Origin: Sporosarcina sp. P33
Lineage (GTDB): Bacteria; Bacillota; Bacilli; Bacillales_A; Planococcaceae
Length of the DNA stretch: 64,000 nt
NCBI RefSeq assembly: GCF_002077155.1
Contig: NZ_CP015027.1
Coordinates: 2,210,501-2,274,500 of the forward strand
Direction: 5' to 3'
Positions 27,888 to 37,026 of the stretch are shown here, in pieces. Position 1 is the stretch's first letter, and the number at the start of each line of letters is the position of its first letter. The notes beneath the pieces are model-generated. The model saw only the letters and a program-made list of their open reading frames with translations, was not told the origin of the DNA and ran no database searches. A program made the position numbers and the translations under genes.

Positions 27888-29654
27888 TTGAAGACGGTGT
27901 TTCGTTATGCATGGCCCTATAAATGGCCGATGCTCATTGCCATTTTATTGATGTTACTTGAACTATCGGTTGAATTAATCCAGCCGTTGCTGATCGGCAG
28001 AATTATAGATGACGGAATTATGAAAGAAGATTTGAACACTGTGCTGATTTGGGGGAGTGTCATGATGGCGCTTGCCTTCGTGGCGCTCTTTTCGGGTGTC
28101 GTTAATTCGTATTTTGCCGCTCATGCTGCGCAAAGCTTTGGCTTTGATTTGCGTCAGGCTCTGTTTCAGCGTGTTCAGACGCTTTCATTGGCTGCATTTT
28201 TGCGCTTTCCGACATCGAGCCTCATTACACGGCTGACAAGTGACGTGACATTTACACAAAATGCGCTGTTCATGGGACTGCGCATTATGGCGCGTGCGCC
28301 GCTTATGGTGCTTGGAAGTCTCATCATGGCATTCATTGTCAGTCCGAAGCTCGCAGTGTTTTTATTGATAGGAGCACCGTTTCTGGCGGTATTCCTGATT
28401 GTTATGGCGAGAAAAGGAGTGCGCTTATTTGGGCTGGTCCAGCGCCGTTTGGACGCAGTCAATCGGCTCGTCCAGGAAAACTTGCAGGCAGTTCGTCTCA
28501 TTAAAGCGTACTTGCGCGGTGTTTTTGAAACGGAACGATTTTCAAAAGCTGCTTCCGCGCTGAAGAAAGACAGCGTCCATGCGATGCGTTTAATGGAATT
28601 AATATTGCCGGTCCTGCTGTTTATCATGAATGTCAGTTTCATGGCAGTACTCTGGTTTGGAGCAAAGGAAGTTCGGAACTCCGATATGCCTGTCGGCGAT
28701 GTGGTCGCAATTGTCAACTACACATTAAGGATGACGAGCGCGTTTTCCATGTTCTCTTTTTTAATTGTCATCTTCTCGCGTGCCAAAGCATCGTCTGAAC
28801 GAATGGAAGAGTTACTGGTCATGGATGATGAATTGGAACAGCTGGAGGCAGAAACTGCTATTCATCCTGGCGCAGTGTCAGTCCGTTTCGACCATGTGTC
28901 GTTTCGCTATCCGGGAACTGCCGAAGACGTGCTGCGTGATGTGACATTTGAAGTGCCGGCTGGTGACAAATTAGTCATTATGGGCGCCACAGGTTCAGGT
29001 AAATCGACGATGCTGCAATTGCTTCCCCGTATGTTCCGCGCGACAGAAGGGAGCGTATGGGTCGATGGCAGGGAAATTGAAGACTGGCCGCTGCATACAT
29101 TGCGCAATCAGATCGGTTACGTCCCGCAGCAATCGATGCTCTTTACAGGATCCATCGCAGATAATCTGGCATGGGGCAAACCTGACGCCACTTCGGATGA
29201 AATTGAAGAAGCGGCGAAAAAGGCGCAGATTCACTCATCTGTCATGCGGTTTACAGAAGGTTATCAAACGCGTGTCGGTCAGCGCGGCGTGAATTTATCG
29301 GGCGGACAAAAGCAGCGCCTGTCGATTGCACGGGCATTGATCCGCAAGCCGTCTTTGCTGATTTTGGATGACAGCACGAGCGCGCTTGATGTCAACACAG
29401 AGTCAGCACTTTGGGAAGCGCTGCGGGAAGAAGATACGACGATGCTGATTGTCACGCAAAAGATTCAGACTGCGCAAATTGCCGATGCAATACTATTGCT
29501 TTCTGACGGACAAATTGTCGGCCATGGCACGCATGAACAACTGCTCGAATCCTCTTCTTTTTATCGTGAAATTGCAGAATCACAACAGAAGGGGGAGAGT
29601 GCATCATGCGAAAACCATTCGGCTATGAACCGGCTATTAGAAAAGAGGACCTGA
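27888..29654 (+). CDS. ABC multidrug exporter subunit, YheI-like
   Basis: 588 aa from the TTG at 27888, with GGGGTGA five bases upstream. The ATG at 27861 lacks a ribosome site. Six-helix type I exporter domain (residues 1-305), then an ATPase domain: Walker A GATGSGKST, signature NLSGGQKQR, Walker B LLILDD. The residue after the Walker B aspartate is Asp instead of the catalytic Glu, which marks the degenerate half of a heterodimeric exporter. The partner gene overlaps by 49 bp. Confidence 0.87.
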   Translation: MKTVFRYAWPYKWPMLIAILLMLLELSVELIQPLLIGRIIDDGIMKEDLNTVLIWGSVMMALAFVALFSGVVNSYFAAHAAQSFGFDLRQALFQRVQTLSLAAFLRFPTSSLITRLTSDVTFTQNALFMGLRIMARAPLMVLGSLIMAFIVSPKLAVFLLIGAPFLAVFLIVMARKGVRLFGLVQRRLDAVNRLVQENLQAVRLIKAYLRGVFETERFSKAASALKKDSVHAMRLMELILPVLLFIMNVSFMAVLWFGAKEVRNSDMPVGDVVAIVNYTLRMTSAFSMFSFLIVIFSRAKASSERMEELLVMDDELEQLEAETAIHPGAVSVRFDHVSFRYPGTAEDVLRDVTFEVPAGDKLVIMGATGSGKSTMLQLLPRMFRATEGSVWVDGREIEDWPLHTLRNQIGYVPQQSMLFTGSIADNLAWGKPDATSDEIEEAAKKAQIHSSVMRFTEGYQTRVGQRGVNLSGGQKQRLSIARALIRKPSLLILDDSTSALDVNTESALWEALREEDTTMLIVTQKIQTAQIADAILLLSDGQIVGHGTHEQLLESSSFYREIAESQQKGESASCENHSAMNRLLEKRT

Positions 29655-31408
29655 CCAAAGTACAGCGCAAAAAAATCCAGAAAGCAAGCAATTGGAAATC
29701 AGTGCTCGCAAGAATCTGGCGGCTGATCGACCAGCAGCGGGGTTTACTGATTACTGTACTTGCGCTTGTTTTCATCAGTTCTGCTCTTGCGCTTGCCGGT
29801 CCCTTTATGATCGGAACTATTATCGATCACTTTGTCATTCCGAAGAAAACGGACGGGCTGGGTGTGCAGATCGGTTTGCTGCTGCTCATCTATGCAGGGT
29901 TTTCAGTCTCCACCTATTTACAGAATTACTGGATGGTCGGTATTGCGCAGCAGACAGTCTATCGCCTGCGTACACAGTTATTCGGTCATTTGCAGAAGCT
30001 GCCTATCCGTTTCTTCGATAAACGGCAGCACGGTGAACTGATGAGCCGGGTGACAAATGATATTGAGAATGTCAGCCAGACACTGAACTCCTCGTTTATC
30101 CAAGTGTTTTCAAGTCTGCTGACATTGATCGGCACGCTGTCTATTATGCTGTATCTCAGTCCGCTATTAACGCTTCTGACGATGATTATTGTGCCGCTGA
30201 TGTTCTTTGCGATGCGCTGGATCACGAGACGCACAGGCGTTTTATTCAAAGAGCAGCAGCGGGCGCTCGGCGAGTTAAATGGCATGATTGAAGAAACGGT
30301 TTCGGGTCAGCGTGTGGTAAAAGCATTTTCGCAGGAACAGAATGTCATCAGCGAATTCGCGCAGAAAAGCGAATCTCTCCGCACGGCGGGCTTCTGGGCG
30401 CAGACATACTCAGGGTTCATACCGAAAGTCATGAACACGCTGAACAATATGTCATTTGCGATCGTAGCAGGTGTCGGAGGATTGCTCGCGGTGACTGGAT
30501 ACGGCGGCGTAACTGTCGGGACGATCGTCATCTTCAGTGAGTACGCAAGGCAATTCACCCGTCCGCTCAATGATCTTGCCAATCAATTTAATACGGTGCT
30601 GTCTGCGATTGCAGGTGCCGAGCGGGTTTTTGCAATTATGGATGAGCCTGTGGAAAAAGATGAAGCTGTACAGTTGACGGAAACGCTGCAAGGCGACGTG
30701 AAGTTTAAAGACGTGACATTCGGCTATGGAGAAGAAGCCGTCATTAGAGGACTCAGCTTCCATGTAAAACCTGGAGAAACCGCAGCCTTCGTCGGTGCGA
30801 CAGGAGCAGGGAAGACGACCGTGATGCAACTGCTGTCACGTTTCTATGATGCCGACAGCGGACAGATTTTGCTTGACGGCATCCCAATCAATGATTTGCC
30901 GCGTCAAACTGTCCGCAGCCAGATGGCATTTGTTCTGCAGGATCCGTTTCTGTTTGAAGCTACTGTGCGCGAAAACATCCGCTACGGCAGACTCGATGCA
31001 ACAGATGAGGAAGTGATAGAAGCGGCAAAGAAAGCCAATGCTCACACTTTCATCAGCAAACTGCCGGAAGCTTATGATACTGTCCTTACAGCGGGCGGTG
31101 AACAAATTTCGCAAGGCCAAAAACAACTGCTGTCCATTGCGCGGGCGCTGGTCGCTGATCCTGCCCTGCTGCTGCTGGACGAAGCAACGAGCAGCATTGA
31201 TACGGTAACCGAACTTGCTATTCAGGAAGCACTGGAGCGTCTCATGGCGGGCAGAACGAGCTTCGTCATCGCTCACCGCCTGAACACAATCAGACAGGCG
31301 GACAAAATATATGTACTGGCAGACGGGGAGCTCATCGAATCCGGCAGCCATGATCAGCTGCTGAAACAAAAAGGTGTATTTTATGGCATGCTGCATCATG
31401 ATGAATGA
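29606..31408 (+). CDS. ABC multidrug exporter subunit, YheH-like
   Basis: 600 aa, AAGGGGGAGAG before the ATG. Type I exporter with six helices then an ATPase: Walker A GATGAGKTT, canonical Walker B LLLLDEATSSID, but a degenerate signature (ISQGQ for LSGGQ). In a heterodimer this signature faces the Walker A/B site of the upstream subunit, which has lost its glutamate, so both losses fall in the same composite site. This matches the YheI/YheH class and supports pairing of the two overlapping genes. Confidence 0.88.
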   Translation: MRKPFGYEPAIRKEDLTKVQRKKIQKASNWKSVLARIWRLIDQQRGLLITVLALVFISSALALAGPFMIGTIIDHFVIPKKTDGLGVQIGLLLLIYAGFSVSTYLQNYWMVGIAQQTVYRLRTQLFGHLQKLPIRFFDKRQHGELMSRVTNDIENVSQTLNSSFIQVFSSLLTLIGTLSIMLYLSPLLTLLTMIIVPLMFFAMRWITRRTGVLFKEQQRALGELNGMIEETVSGQRVVKAFSQEQNVISEFAQKSESLRTAGFWAQTYSGFIPKVMNTLNNMSFAIVAGVGGLLAVTGYGGVTVGTIVIFSEYARQFTRPLNDLANQFNTVLSAIAGAERVFAIMDEPVEKDEAVQLTETLQGDVKFKDVTFGYGEEAVIRGLSFHVKPGETAAFVGATGAGKTTVMQLLSRFYDADSGQILLDGIPINDLPRQTVRSQMAFVLQDPFLFEATVRENIRYGRLDATDEEVIEAAKKANAHTFISKLPEAYDTVLTAGGEQISQGQKQLLSIARALVADPALLLLDEATSSIDTVTELAIQEALERLMAGRTSFVIAHRLNTIRQADKIYVLADGELIESGSHDQLLKQKGVFYGMLHHDE

Positions 31409-31424
31409 AATTTGTAAATCCGCA

Positions 31425-31466
31425 GAAAAAAGCCATTTATCCGCACTTCGGGTAAATGGCTTTTCT
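31425..31466. terminator. Bidirectional terminator between the exporter and lipoprotein genes
   Basis: AAAAGCCATTTATCCG pairs with CGGGTAAATGGCTTTT around a short loop, with A- and T-runs on both sides. Confidence 0.9.
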
Positions 31467-31469
31467 GTA

Positions 31470-31928
31470 TTATTTCTTATTATCAATATGGAGAGACTTG
31501 TCGTCGGTAAACTCTACATCCAGCTTGAATTCATCATAGTCATCAAGTCCGTACCACTGCAAGATCCTGTCAATGGCTTCTTCTTCTGTCGTTTCGCTGT
31601 CAATTAAAATTTCCATAAACATTTTATGCATATCGTCAATCGCTTCATTACCTTCGAGATCCACTTCTTGGAACTCATTGACATACTCCGCATCGGAAGG
31701 CTTTACGTCTTCATAATCCGTTTCGATCTTCTTATCATCTTTCTTGATTGTCAAATCAAAGTCCGTGAAGCCGTAACCGTCACCCGTGTTCATTGTACTG
31801 CCTTTATCTTCATCTTCATAACCTAGTGCGGGATCATCATTATCCGGTGCTTCATCCTTAGAAGAACATCCGCCGAGAATTAAAATAGATGAAAAGCCTA
31901 CAATAGATATCATTCGCATAAATGACAT
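31470..31928 (-). CDS. Lipoprotein, possibly YusW-like
   Basis: 152 aa from the ATG at 31928, with AAAGGGTGG upstream. Lipoprotein signal peptide with lipobox LILGGC (Cys near residue 21). The mature part is very acidic (Asp/Glu-rich linker), then FDLTIKKDDKKIETDYED and a C-terminal helical segment. It resembles YusW-type Bacillus lipoproteins from memory. Function unknown. Confidence 0.7.
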   Translation of the reverse strand: MSFMRMISIVGFSSILILGGCSSKDEAPDNDDPALGYEDEDKGSTMNTGDGYGFTDFDLTIKKDDKKIETDYEDVKPSDAEYVNEFQEVDLEGNEAIDDMHKMFMEILIDSETTEEEAIDRILQWYGLDDYDEFKLDVEFTDDKSLHIDNKK

Positions 31929-32036
31929 GAGAGCCACCCTTTCTATAGATATGGTACTTATATTATCACCTGAAAAGCGGCTCTCTAAACCAAGTTAGCC
32001 TTACAAATGAGGAAATGGAATGGATGTAAGAATATA

Positions 32037-33053
32037 TTAGTGATATTTCCGCTCCAAAATAGAACCGAGCAATTGGCGGATTGGCAATACTTGTCCCGAA
32101 GGCAAACGGATTTTTCCATGATAATAACCGACGGATTGATTCACGGACATTTTGCGCACGAGATAATGATCGAGTGTGGATTTTTGGAAAAAGGGTTTAA
32201 ACGTTAACTGAATGTCATCCGAAAACTTTGTCATGATTTTCCACGGACTCTTCGGATCCTCCTTATCGCGCTTAAACAGAACGTCTTCATGAATTTTATG
32301 CATCACGCCTTCAATGAATACCGCATTTTCCGTCAAACCGGTGCCGTCCGTCCATGAGCCCCCGAAATTCAAACCAACCCGCTTGCCGCCTGTCCGTTGT
32401 GAAGCCATCGCCCAATCCCAATTTGTTTGGCTGTTCCATATACCCCGTCCATAATCATAGACTGCAAAGCTGTAATAAGGATTAAAGTCATATCGGCGAT
32501 CGCCCATCCGCACGTATCCGCCCGTCGGTAAAATCGTATGTTTGGATGTAAAGTGAAAGTCATCCCGGTTTTTAGGTATGACCACATTTAATGATTCATC
32601 TTTTTCCGGATGAATGATATGCAGGTCAGCATGCAGCAGTTCATTATCGAAATCGGGAATGACGATAGATAGATGCGTTTCACCTTGCATATGAACGAGC
32701 TGGACGGTTAAATCGTCATGTATAAATTTGATATTGCCGAGCGCCTCTTCGGGCATTTTGACGCGTCTTGAAAAAGGCAGTGCTACATGTTTTTCATAGA
32801 AGCGCTGGGTTTCGTAGTTCAGTATGTAAATCAGGCAAATTGCTTTATGGTCAAGGTGGACAATCGCGGCAGTCAACATCACGTCTTCTCCGTAAATGCA
32901 CCAATGATTCCAGCGTTTCTTTTTCATGAAACGGCCTTTTAGATTGCTTGTTACTAGAGGTTTTCGCGCATATCCAATAGATTCTGGATTCAGAGAACCT
33001 CTGGCGTCACAGAGCGGAACAGTCTCGGTTAATTCGTTCTCTTTATGTTGCAT
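32037..33053 (-). CDS. DUF2804 family protein
   Basis: 338 aa. Family hallmarks are VPLCDARGSLNPESIGYARKP near the N-terminus, the internal NWDWAMASQRTGGKRVGLNFGG segment, and alternating beta-strands of a lipocalin-like barrel pair. No signal peptide. The function of the family is unknown. Monocistronic, with a convergent lipoprotein upstream gene pair and a tRNA on the other side. Confidence 0.75.
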   Translation of the reverse strand: MQHKENELTETVPLCDARGSLNPESIGYARKPLVTSNLKGRFMKKKRWNHWCIYGEDVMLTAAIVHLDHKAICLIYILNYETQRFYEKHVALPFSRRVKMPEEALGNIKFIHDDLTVQLVHMQGETHLSIVIPDFDNELLHADLHIIHPEKDESLNVVIPKNRDDFHFTSKHTILPTGGYVRMGDRRYDFNPYYSFAVYDYGRGIWNSQTNWDWAMASQRTGGKRVGLNFGGSWTDGTGLTENAVFIEGVMHKIHEDVLFKRDKEDPKSPWKIMTKFSDDIQLTFKPFFQKSTLDHYLVRKMSVNQSVGYYHGKIRLPSGQVLPIRQLLGSILERKYH

Positions 33054-33126
33054 GATCTTTACCGCCTTTCTTGCCTATTGTCTTTTTGCCGTTCAGTTGC
33101 TATACTTTATATTGTACCAGAACCAA

Positions 33127-33199
33127 GGGGCATTAGCTCAGCTGGGAGAGCGTTGCGCTGGCAGTGCAAAGGTCAGGGGTTCGAGCCCCCTATGCTCCA
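33127..33199 (+). tRNA. tRNA-Ala (GGC)
   Basis: 73 nt cloverleaf. Acceptor GGGGCAT pairs with ATGCTCC; the D-arm has AGCTCAGCTGGGAGAGC, the anticodon loop reads CTGGCAG (anticodon GGC), and the T-arm contains GGTTCGAGCCCC. The CCA end is not encoded. A hairpin terminator follows. Confidence 0.95.
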
Positions 33200-33206
33200 T
33201 ACAATT

Positions 33207-33251
33207 AGCGGCAGTTCTTGAAGGAAATCTTCAGGGACCGCTGCTTTTTAT
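33207..33251 (+). terminator. Terminator after tRNA-Ala
   Basis: AGCGG and CTTGAAG pair with CTTCAGG and CCGCT across a short loop, then CTTTTTATTT. Confidence 0.75.
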
Positions 33252-33493
33252 TTCGAAAGAACTTTTCTATACATAAATACCCCCTGCTTGTCTGCATTAA
33301 AACTATTAGCTATTGTATATTTATTCATTATAACGTATATTAAATAACAGAGATATTAAAAGTTACAAGTGCCAGCCGTATATTGAAGCAGAAGTAATCA
33401 TATTCATATACTTGTAGACAGGCGCTTGGCGATAACTTATAATTGTTTTAATTTAGAAGATTTTTACTAACAGAGCGAAAGAAGGGGAAATGT
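33252..33493 (+). promoter_or_regulatory. AT-rich leader region of the amino-acid ABC importer
   Basis: About 240 bp of AT-rich sequence without an ORF. Several TATA-like hexamers are present, but I see no T-box or known riboswitch. It must contain the importer promoter; the exact site is not assigned. Confidence 0.4.
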
Positions 33494-34315
33494 ATGAAGA
33501 AGATGGTTTCAGCACTGCTGCTGATCTTGGCATTAGTTATTGCAGGCTGCAGCAATGACAGCGGGGGAGCAGGTTCAACAGAAAAATCTACGTTGAAGAA
33601 TATTAAAGACAACAAAAAGTTGGTTGTCGGAATTGCACCGGGTTATTTCCCTTTTGAAATGAAAAGCACAGAAGGCGGATTTATCGGGTACGATATCGAT
33701 CTGGCAAATGCAGTAGGAGAAGCGTTGAATACAGAAGTAGAATTTAAGCAATTTGCATTTGACGGCTTAGGACCGGCTCTGCAGATAGGTGAAGTCGATA
33801 TGGTCATCGCAGGTATGACGATTCGCGGAGACCGCGCACTGTCAATGAGCATGTCGAATCCTTATTACAAAACAGGCCAGGCGGTCATGGTGCCAGCTGA
33901 AAACAAAGGCATTAAGTCTTGGGAAGAGCTTGACGTAAAGGGCAATAAAATTGCTGTAGGCATCGGAACTACAGGTGCATTGCTGGCAAAGTCCCAGTTT
34001 AAAAATGCAGAAGTAGTAGATTTTGAAGATTTCCCATTGGCCGCAACTACAATGGGGTCAGGGCAGGCAGATGCAGTCGTCTATGACGAACCTGCTATCG
34101 CAGTATGGCGCCTGGAGCATGAAGGAAAAGTTCATCAGCTTGAGGGCTTGCTGTCCGCTGAAAACTTGGGGATCGCAGTGAAGAAAAATGATTTTGAAAC
34201 CATTCAATGGTTGAATTCATTCTTATACAGCTACGTTGACAGCCCGGAAGAACTGGAATCAAGAAATCGCTGGTTTGAAGAAAGCGACTGGCTAGATAAG
34301 GTAACGGAAGAGTAA
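33494..34315 (+). CDS. Amino-acid ABC transporter substrate-binding lipoprotein
   Basis: 273 aa, GAAGGGGAA before the ATG. Signal peptide with lipobox VIAGC (Cys at about residue 19), followed by a Gly/Ser linker. Periplasmic-binding-protein type 3 domain: LVVGIAPGYFPFEM, GGFIGYDIDLANAVGEAL and VDMVIAGMTI. Binds a polar amino acid, probably glutamine or a related one; specificity is not readable. First gene of a three-gene importer operon. Confidence 0.92.
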   Translation: MKKMVSALLLILALVIAGCSNDSGGAGSTEKSTLKNIKDNKKLVVGIAPGYFPFEMKSTEGGFIGYDIDLANAVGEALNTEVEFKQFAFDGLGPALQIGEVDMVIAGMTIRGDRALSMSMSNPYYKTGQAVMVPAENKGIKSWEELDVKGNKIAVGIGTTGALLAKSQFKNAEVVDFEDFPLAATTMGSGQADAVVYDEPAIAVWRLEHEGKVHQLEGLLSAENLGIAVKKNDFETIQWLNSFLYSYVDSPEELESRNRWFEESDWLDKVTEE

Positions 34316-34316
34316 T

Positions 34317-34985
34317 ATGGGCGGCTATGAATATGACTTCAGTGTAATATCGCAAAATATGGATATCTTTATTGAAGGGGCGCTGAAAACACTTGAAATT
34401 TCGGCGATTGCATTATTGCTGGCCATTCCGCTCGGGATTATTATCGGAATGGGCAGAATTTCCCGCAATAGATTCATCCGTATTCTTTCCTCAGCCTATG
34501 TAGAAGTCATGCGCGGCGTGCCGTTGCTGGTGCTGCTGATATGGATTTTCTTTGTACTCGGTCAATTTTTAAAACTCGGTTCCTACTGGGCATCGATTAT
34601 CGGACTCGCTGTCTTCACTGCCGCCTTTATTGCAGAAATCGTTCGTTCAGGAATACAGGGTGTGCCAAGAGGTCAGATGGAAGCTGCCCGTTCGTCAGGT
34701 ATGACCTACTGGCAGGCAATGCGCCTGATCGTTCTGCCGCAGGCGTTCCGGAGGGTTCTGCCGCCGCTTGCTTCACAATTCATCATGCTAATTAAAGATT
34801 CGTCTTTGATCTCGGTCATCGGCGCGACGGAATTGACGCTGAACGCAAAGAACCTGGTTGCCACTACGATGCGTTCCATAGAAATATGGACATTCATAGG
34901 CTTCGTTTACTTTGCGATGACATTCACGTTGTCCATGATTATTCGCGCAATCGAACAAAAATTATTAGCCAGAGAAAATTCATGA
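34317..34985 (+). CDS. Amino-acid ABC transporter permease
   Basis: 222 aa, His/Glu/Gln/Arg/opine-type permease. Visible are GALKTLEISAIALLLAIPLGI, EVMRGVPLLVLLIWIFF, and the coupling-helix EAA motif EAARSSGMTYWQAMRLIVLPQAFRRVLPPL. Starts one base after the binding-protein stop. A single permease type is present, so it probably works as a homodimer. Confidence 0.93.
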   Translation: MGGYEYDFSVISQNMDIFIEGALKTLEISAIALLLAIPLGIIIGMGRISRNRFIRILSSAYVEVMRGVPLLVLLIWIFFVLGQFLKLGSYWASIIGLAVFTAAFIAEIVRSGIQGVPRGQMEAARSSGMTYWQAMRLIVLPQAFRRVLPPLASQFIMLIKDSSLISVIGATELTLNAKNLVATTMRSIEIWTFIGFVYFAMTFTLSMIIRAIEQKLLARENS

Positions 34986-35010
34986 AGTCTGATGTGAAGG
35001 AGTGCCGGAT

Positions 35011-35739
35011 ATGATTTCTATCAAACATGTTACTAAAACATTTGGTATGAACCAGGTGCTGACGGACGTCACGCTGGAAATACCTAAATCGAACGTAGTG
35101 GCCGTCATTGGTCCGAGCGGGGCAGGAAAATCTACGCTGATCCGCACGATTAATGCGCTGGAGCCGATCGACAGCGGAGAAATCGTTGTAGACGGAGTTT
35201 CTATCCATGATAAAAAAGTGAATATTAATAAAGCGCGTACCGAGATCGGTTTCGTCTTTCAAAGTTTTAACCTTTACCCATTCCTTACGGCGCTGCAAAA
35301 TGTCACGCTGGCACCAATCAACGTCAAAGGGATAAGCAAAAGTGCTGCGGAAGAGCGGGGCAGGGAATTGTTGACCTCCCTAGGTCTGGGCGATAAATTC
35401 GATGCCTATCCAAACCGGTTGTCAGGCGGGCAGCAGCAGCGTGTTGCAATTGCCCGGGCACTTGCGATGGATCCTCAAGTCATGCTGTTTGATGAGCCGA
35501 CGTCGGCACTCGATCCGGAGATGGTCACAGAAGTGCTTGATGCGATCCGTAAATTGGCGGAAGATGGTATGACGATGGTTGTCGTCACGCATGAGATGGG
35601 ATTTGCCAAAGAAATTTGTGATGAAATTATTTTCATGGCAGACGGCAAAGTCGTCGAACAGGCACCGCCTGCGAAGTTTTTCACCAATCCCGATACGGAA
35701 CGGGCCCGAAATTTTTTATCAAAAGTGCTTCAGCATTAA
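35011..35739 (+). CDS. Amino-acid ABC transporter ATP-binding protein (GlnQ-type)
   Basis: 242 aa from the ATG at 35011, eight bases after AAGGAG. Walker [11 protein letters not shown]-loop [11 protein letters not shown], signature [15 protein letters not shown], Walker [14 protein letters not shown], and the H-loop in [11 protein letters not shown] are all intact. Energises the importer encoded by the two preceding genes. Confidence 0.94.
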   Translation: MISIKHVTKTFGMNQVLTDVTLEIPKSNVVAVIGPSGAGKSTLIRTINALEPIDSGEIVVDGVSIHDKKVNINKARTEIGFVFQSFNLYPFLTALQNVTLAPINVKGISKSAAEERGRELLTSLGLGDKFDAYPNRLSGGQQQRVAIARALAMDPQVMLFDEPTSALDPEMVTEVLDAIRKLAEDGMTMVVVTHEMGFAKEICDEIIFMADGKVVEQAPPAKFFTNPDTERARNFLSKVLQH

Positions 35740-35745
35740 TTGAAC

Positions 35746-35786
35746 GTCCCCCTCTGTCATATGATGTGGCAGGGAGGGATTTTTTT
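35746..35786 (+). terminator. Terminator-like hairpin that includes the ribosome site of the next gene
   Basis: TCCCCCTCTGTCA pairs with TGGCAGGGAGGGA, followed by seven T. It is a good terminator for the importer operon, but the downstream arm (AGGGAGGGA) is also the ribosome site of the amidase gene, whose TTG start lies in the T-run. Confidence 0.75.
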
Positions 35787-36270
35787 GTACGACCGTCAGG
35801 CGGCAGTACGTTATGCAGATAAATGGTGGGACAGCAGAAATCCGGCTTTTCCGAGTTTTGATGATGATTGCACGAACTATATTTCACAATGTCTATTAGC
35901 GGGCGGGGCACCGATGCATGGAGCACCGAATCGTGAAAAGGGCTGGTGGATGTACAAAGGCACGTGGAGTTTCAGTTTCACCACGGCACACTCCATGCGC
36001 TGGTATTTAGCGACTTCCACGAAAGGATTGACGGCAAGGCAAGTGGGCACGCCGCAGGAACTGCAAATCGGTGATCTCATTTGTTATGATTTTCAGGGCG
36101 ACGGACGATTCGATCATACGACCATTGTGACAGCGAAAGATGGGGATATGTCTCTCGTCAATGCACATACGTATAACGCCTATCACAGAACGTGGGATTA
36201 TAAGGATTCCTATGCATACTCGCCGAATGCGAAATATATTTTCTTCAAAGTGAATGATAAGTTCTCATAA
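35785..36270 (+). CDS. Putative amidase-domain protein
   Basis: 161 aa from the TTG at 35785, five or six bases after AGGGAGGGA. The upstream extension to 35740 would cross a terminator-like hairpin. Begins YDRQAAVRYADKWWDSRNPAF, then DDDCTNYISQCLLAGG, where the cysteine is the likely catalytic nucleophile, and FDHTTIVT with the histidine. This is the single-domain form of the amidase_6 family, often appended to cell-wall proteins. It has no signal peptide. Confidence 0.82.
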   Translation: MYDRQAAVRYADKWWDSRNPAFPSFDDDCTNYISQCLLAGGAPMHGAPNREKGWWMYKGTWSFSFTTAHSMRWYLATSTKGLTARQVGTPQELQIGDLICYDFQGDGRFDHTTIVTAKDGDMSLVNAHTYNAYHRTWDYKDSYAYSPNAKYIFFKVNDKFS

Positions 36271-36374
36271 TTAGCCAACTCTGCATCAAAGTGCTTCTCA
36301 TAGCCTCTAGCAACAGACTGCCAAGTTAGGGTATACTAGGTAGCAGATACTTATAGCAAAGGAGAAGGTTGAGT

Positions 36375-36962
36375 GTGAATGAACAAGCATTATCGGTGAG
36401 AGAGGCCATTGTCACACGGCGCTCTATCAAGAACTTTAACGGACAGCCGATCGAACCAGAGATCATCCCGGAAATCATAGAAGATGCCGTTTGGGCACCA
36501 AACCACGGAAACCGTAATCCTTGGCGTATGATTGTCGCAACAGGCGGACAGTATGAACAGCTTTTGGACGTCTTAAAGGAGTTCGGTGTTGCAAATTGGA
36601 AACAGCTTTCTGACGAGGATCTTGAAAAACAAATGAAGAAATTCTCGACTGCCAGTGCAGCTGTTTTCGTCATCGTCCCTGAAGACGTGCGCCAAAAAGA
36701 GCGGCTGGAGGATTATGCAGCAGCCAGCACACTGATCCAGAATATTCAATTGCTTGCATGGGATAAAGGGATAGGGACGTGCTGGAAAACGCCGCCGTTC
36801 ATTGATCATCCAAAGTTCCGTGAACGTTTGGGTGTACAGGCAGGGGAGCGTATCATCAGCATGCTGCAGTTCGGCTACTTTGATTCATTGCCTAAAGCTG
36901 CACCCCGTAAGCCAGTTGAAGAAATCATCACGTATTTTGGCAGCGACGAAGAAGAGGAATAA
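36375..36962 (+). CDS. Nitroreductase family protein
   Basis: 195 aa from the GTG at 36375, six bases after AGAAGG; the TTG at 36369 is an alternative. FMN-dependent nitroreductase fold: TRRSIKNFNGQPIEPEII with the FMN-phosphate-binding arginines, WAPNHGNRNPWRMIVATG, and the central GIGTCWKTP segment. Substrate unknown. A perfect terminator follows, then the 37-kb repeat array. Confidence 0.9.
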   Translation: MNEQALSVREAIVTRRSIKNFNGQPIEPEIIPEIIEDAVWAPNHGNRNPWRMIVATGGQYEQLLDVLKEFGVANWKQLSDEDLEKQMKKFSTASAAVFVIVPEDVRQKERLEDYAAASTLIQNIQLLAWDKGIGTCWKTPPFIDHPKFRERLGVQAGERIISMLQFGYFDSLPKAAPRKPVEEIITYFGSDEEEE

Positions 36963-36970
36963 AATATGAA

Positions 36971-37007
36971 ACAGGCTGCTCCTAAAAATAGGAGCAGCCT
37001 GTTTTTG
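36971..37007. terminator. Strong rho-independent terminator after the nitroreductase
   Basis: AACAGGCTGCTCCTA pairs perfectly with TAGGAGCAGCCTGTT, loop AAAA, then a T-run. The repeat array starts 20 bp later. Confidence 0.95.
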
Positions 37008-37026
37008 TATAGGGGAAATGGGTTGC

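Noticed and set aside
33252..33493. Riboswitch or T-box ahead of the amino-acid importer
   Set aside because: No T-box NGGTGGNACCGCG-like sequence, specifier stem or antiterminator, and no lysine or glycine riboswitch core is visible.
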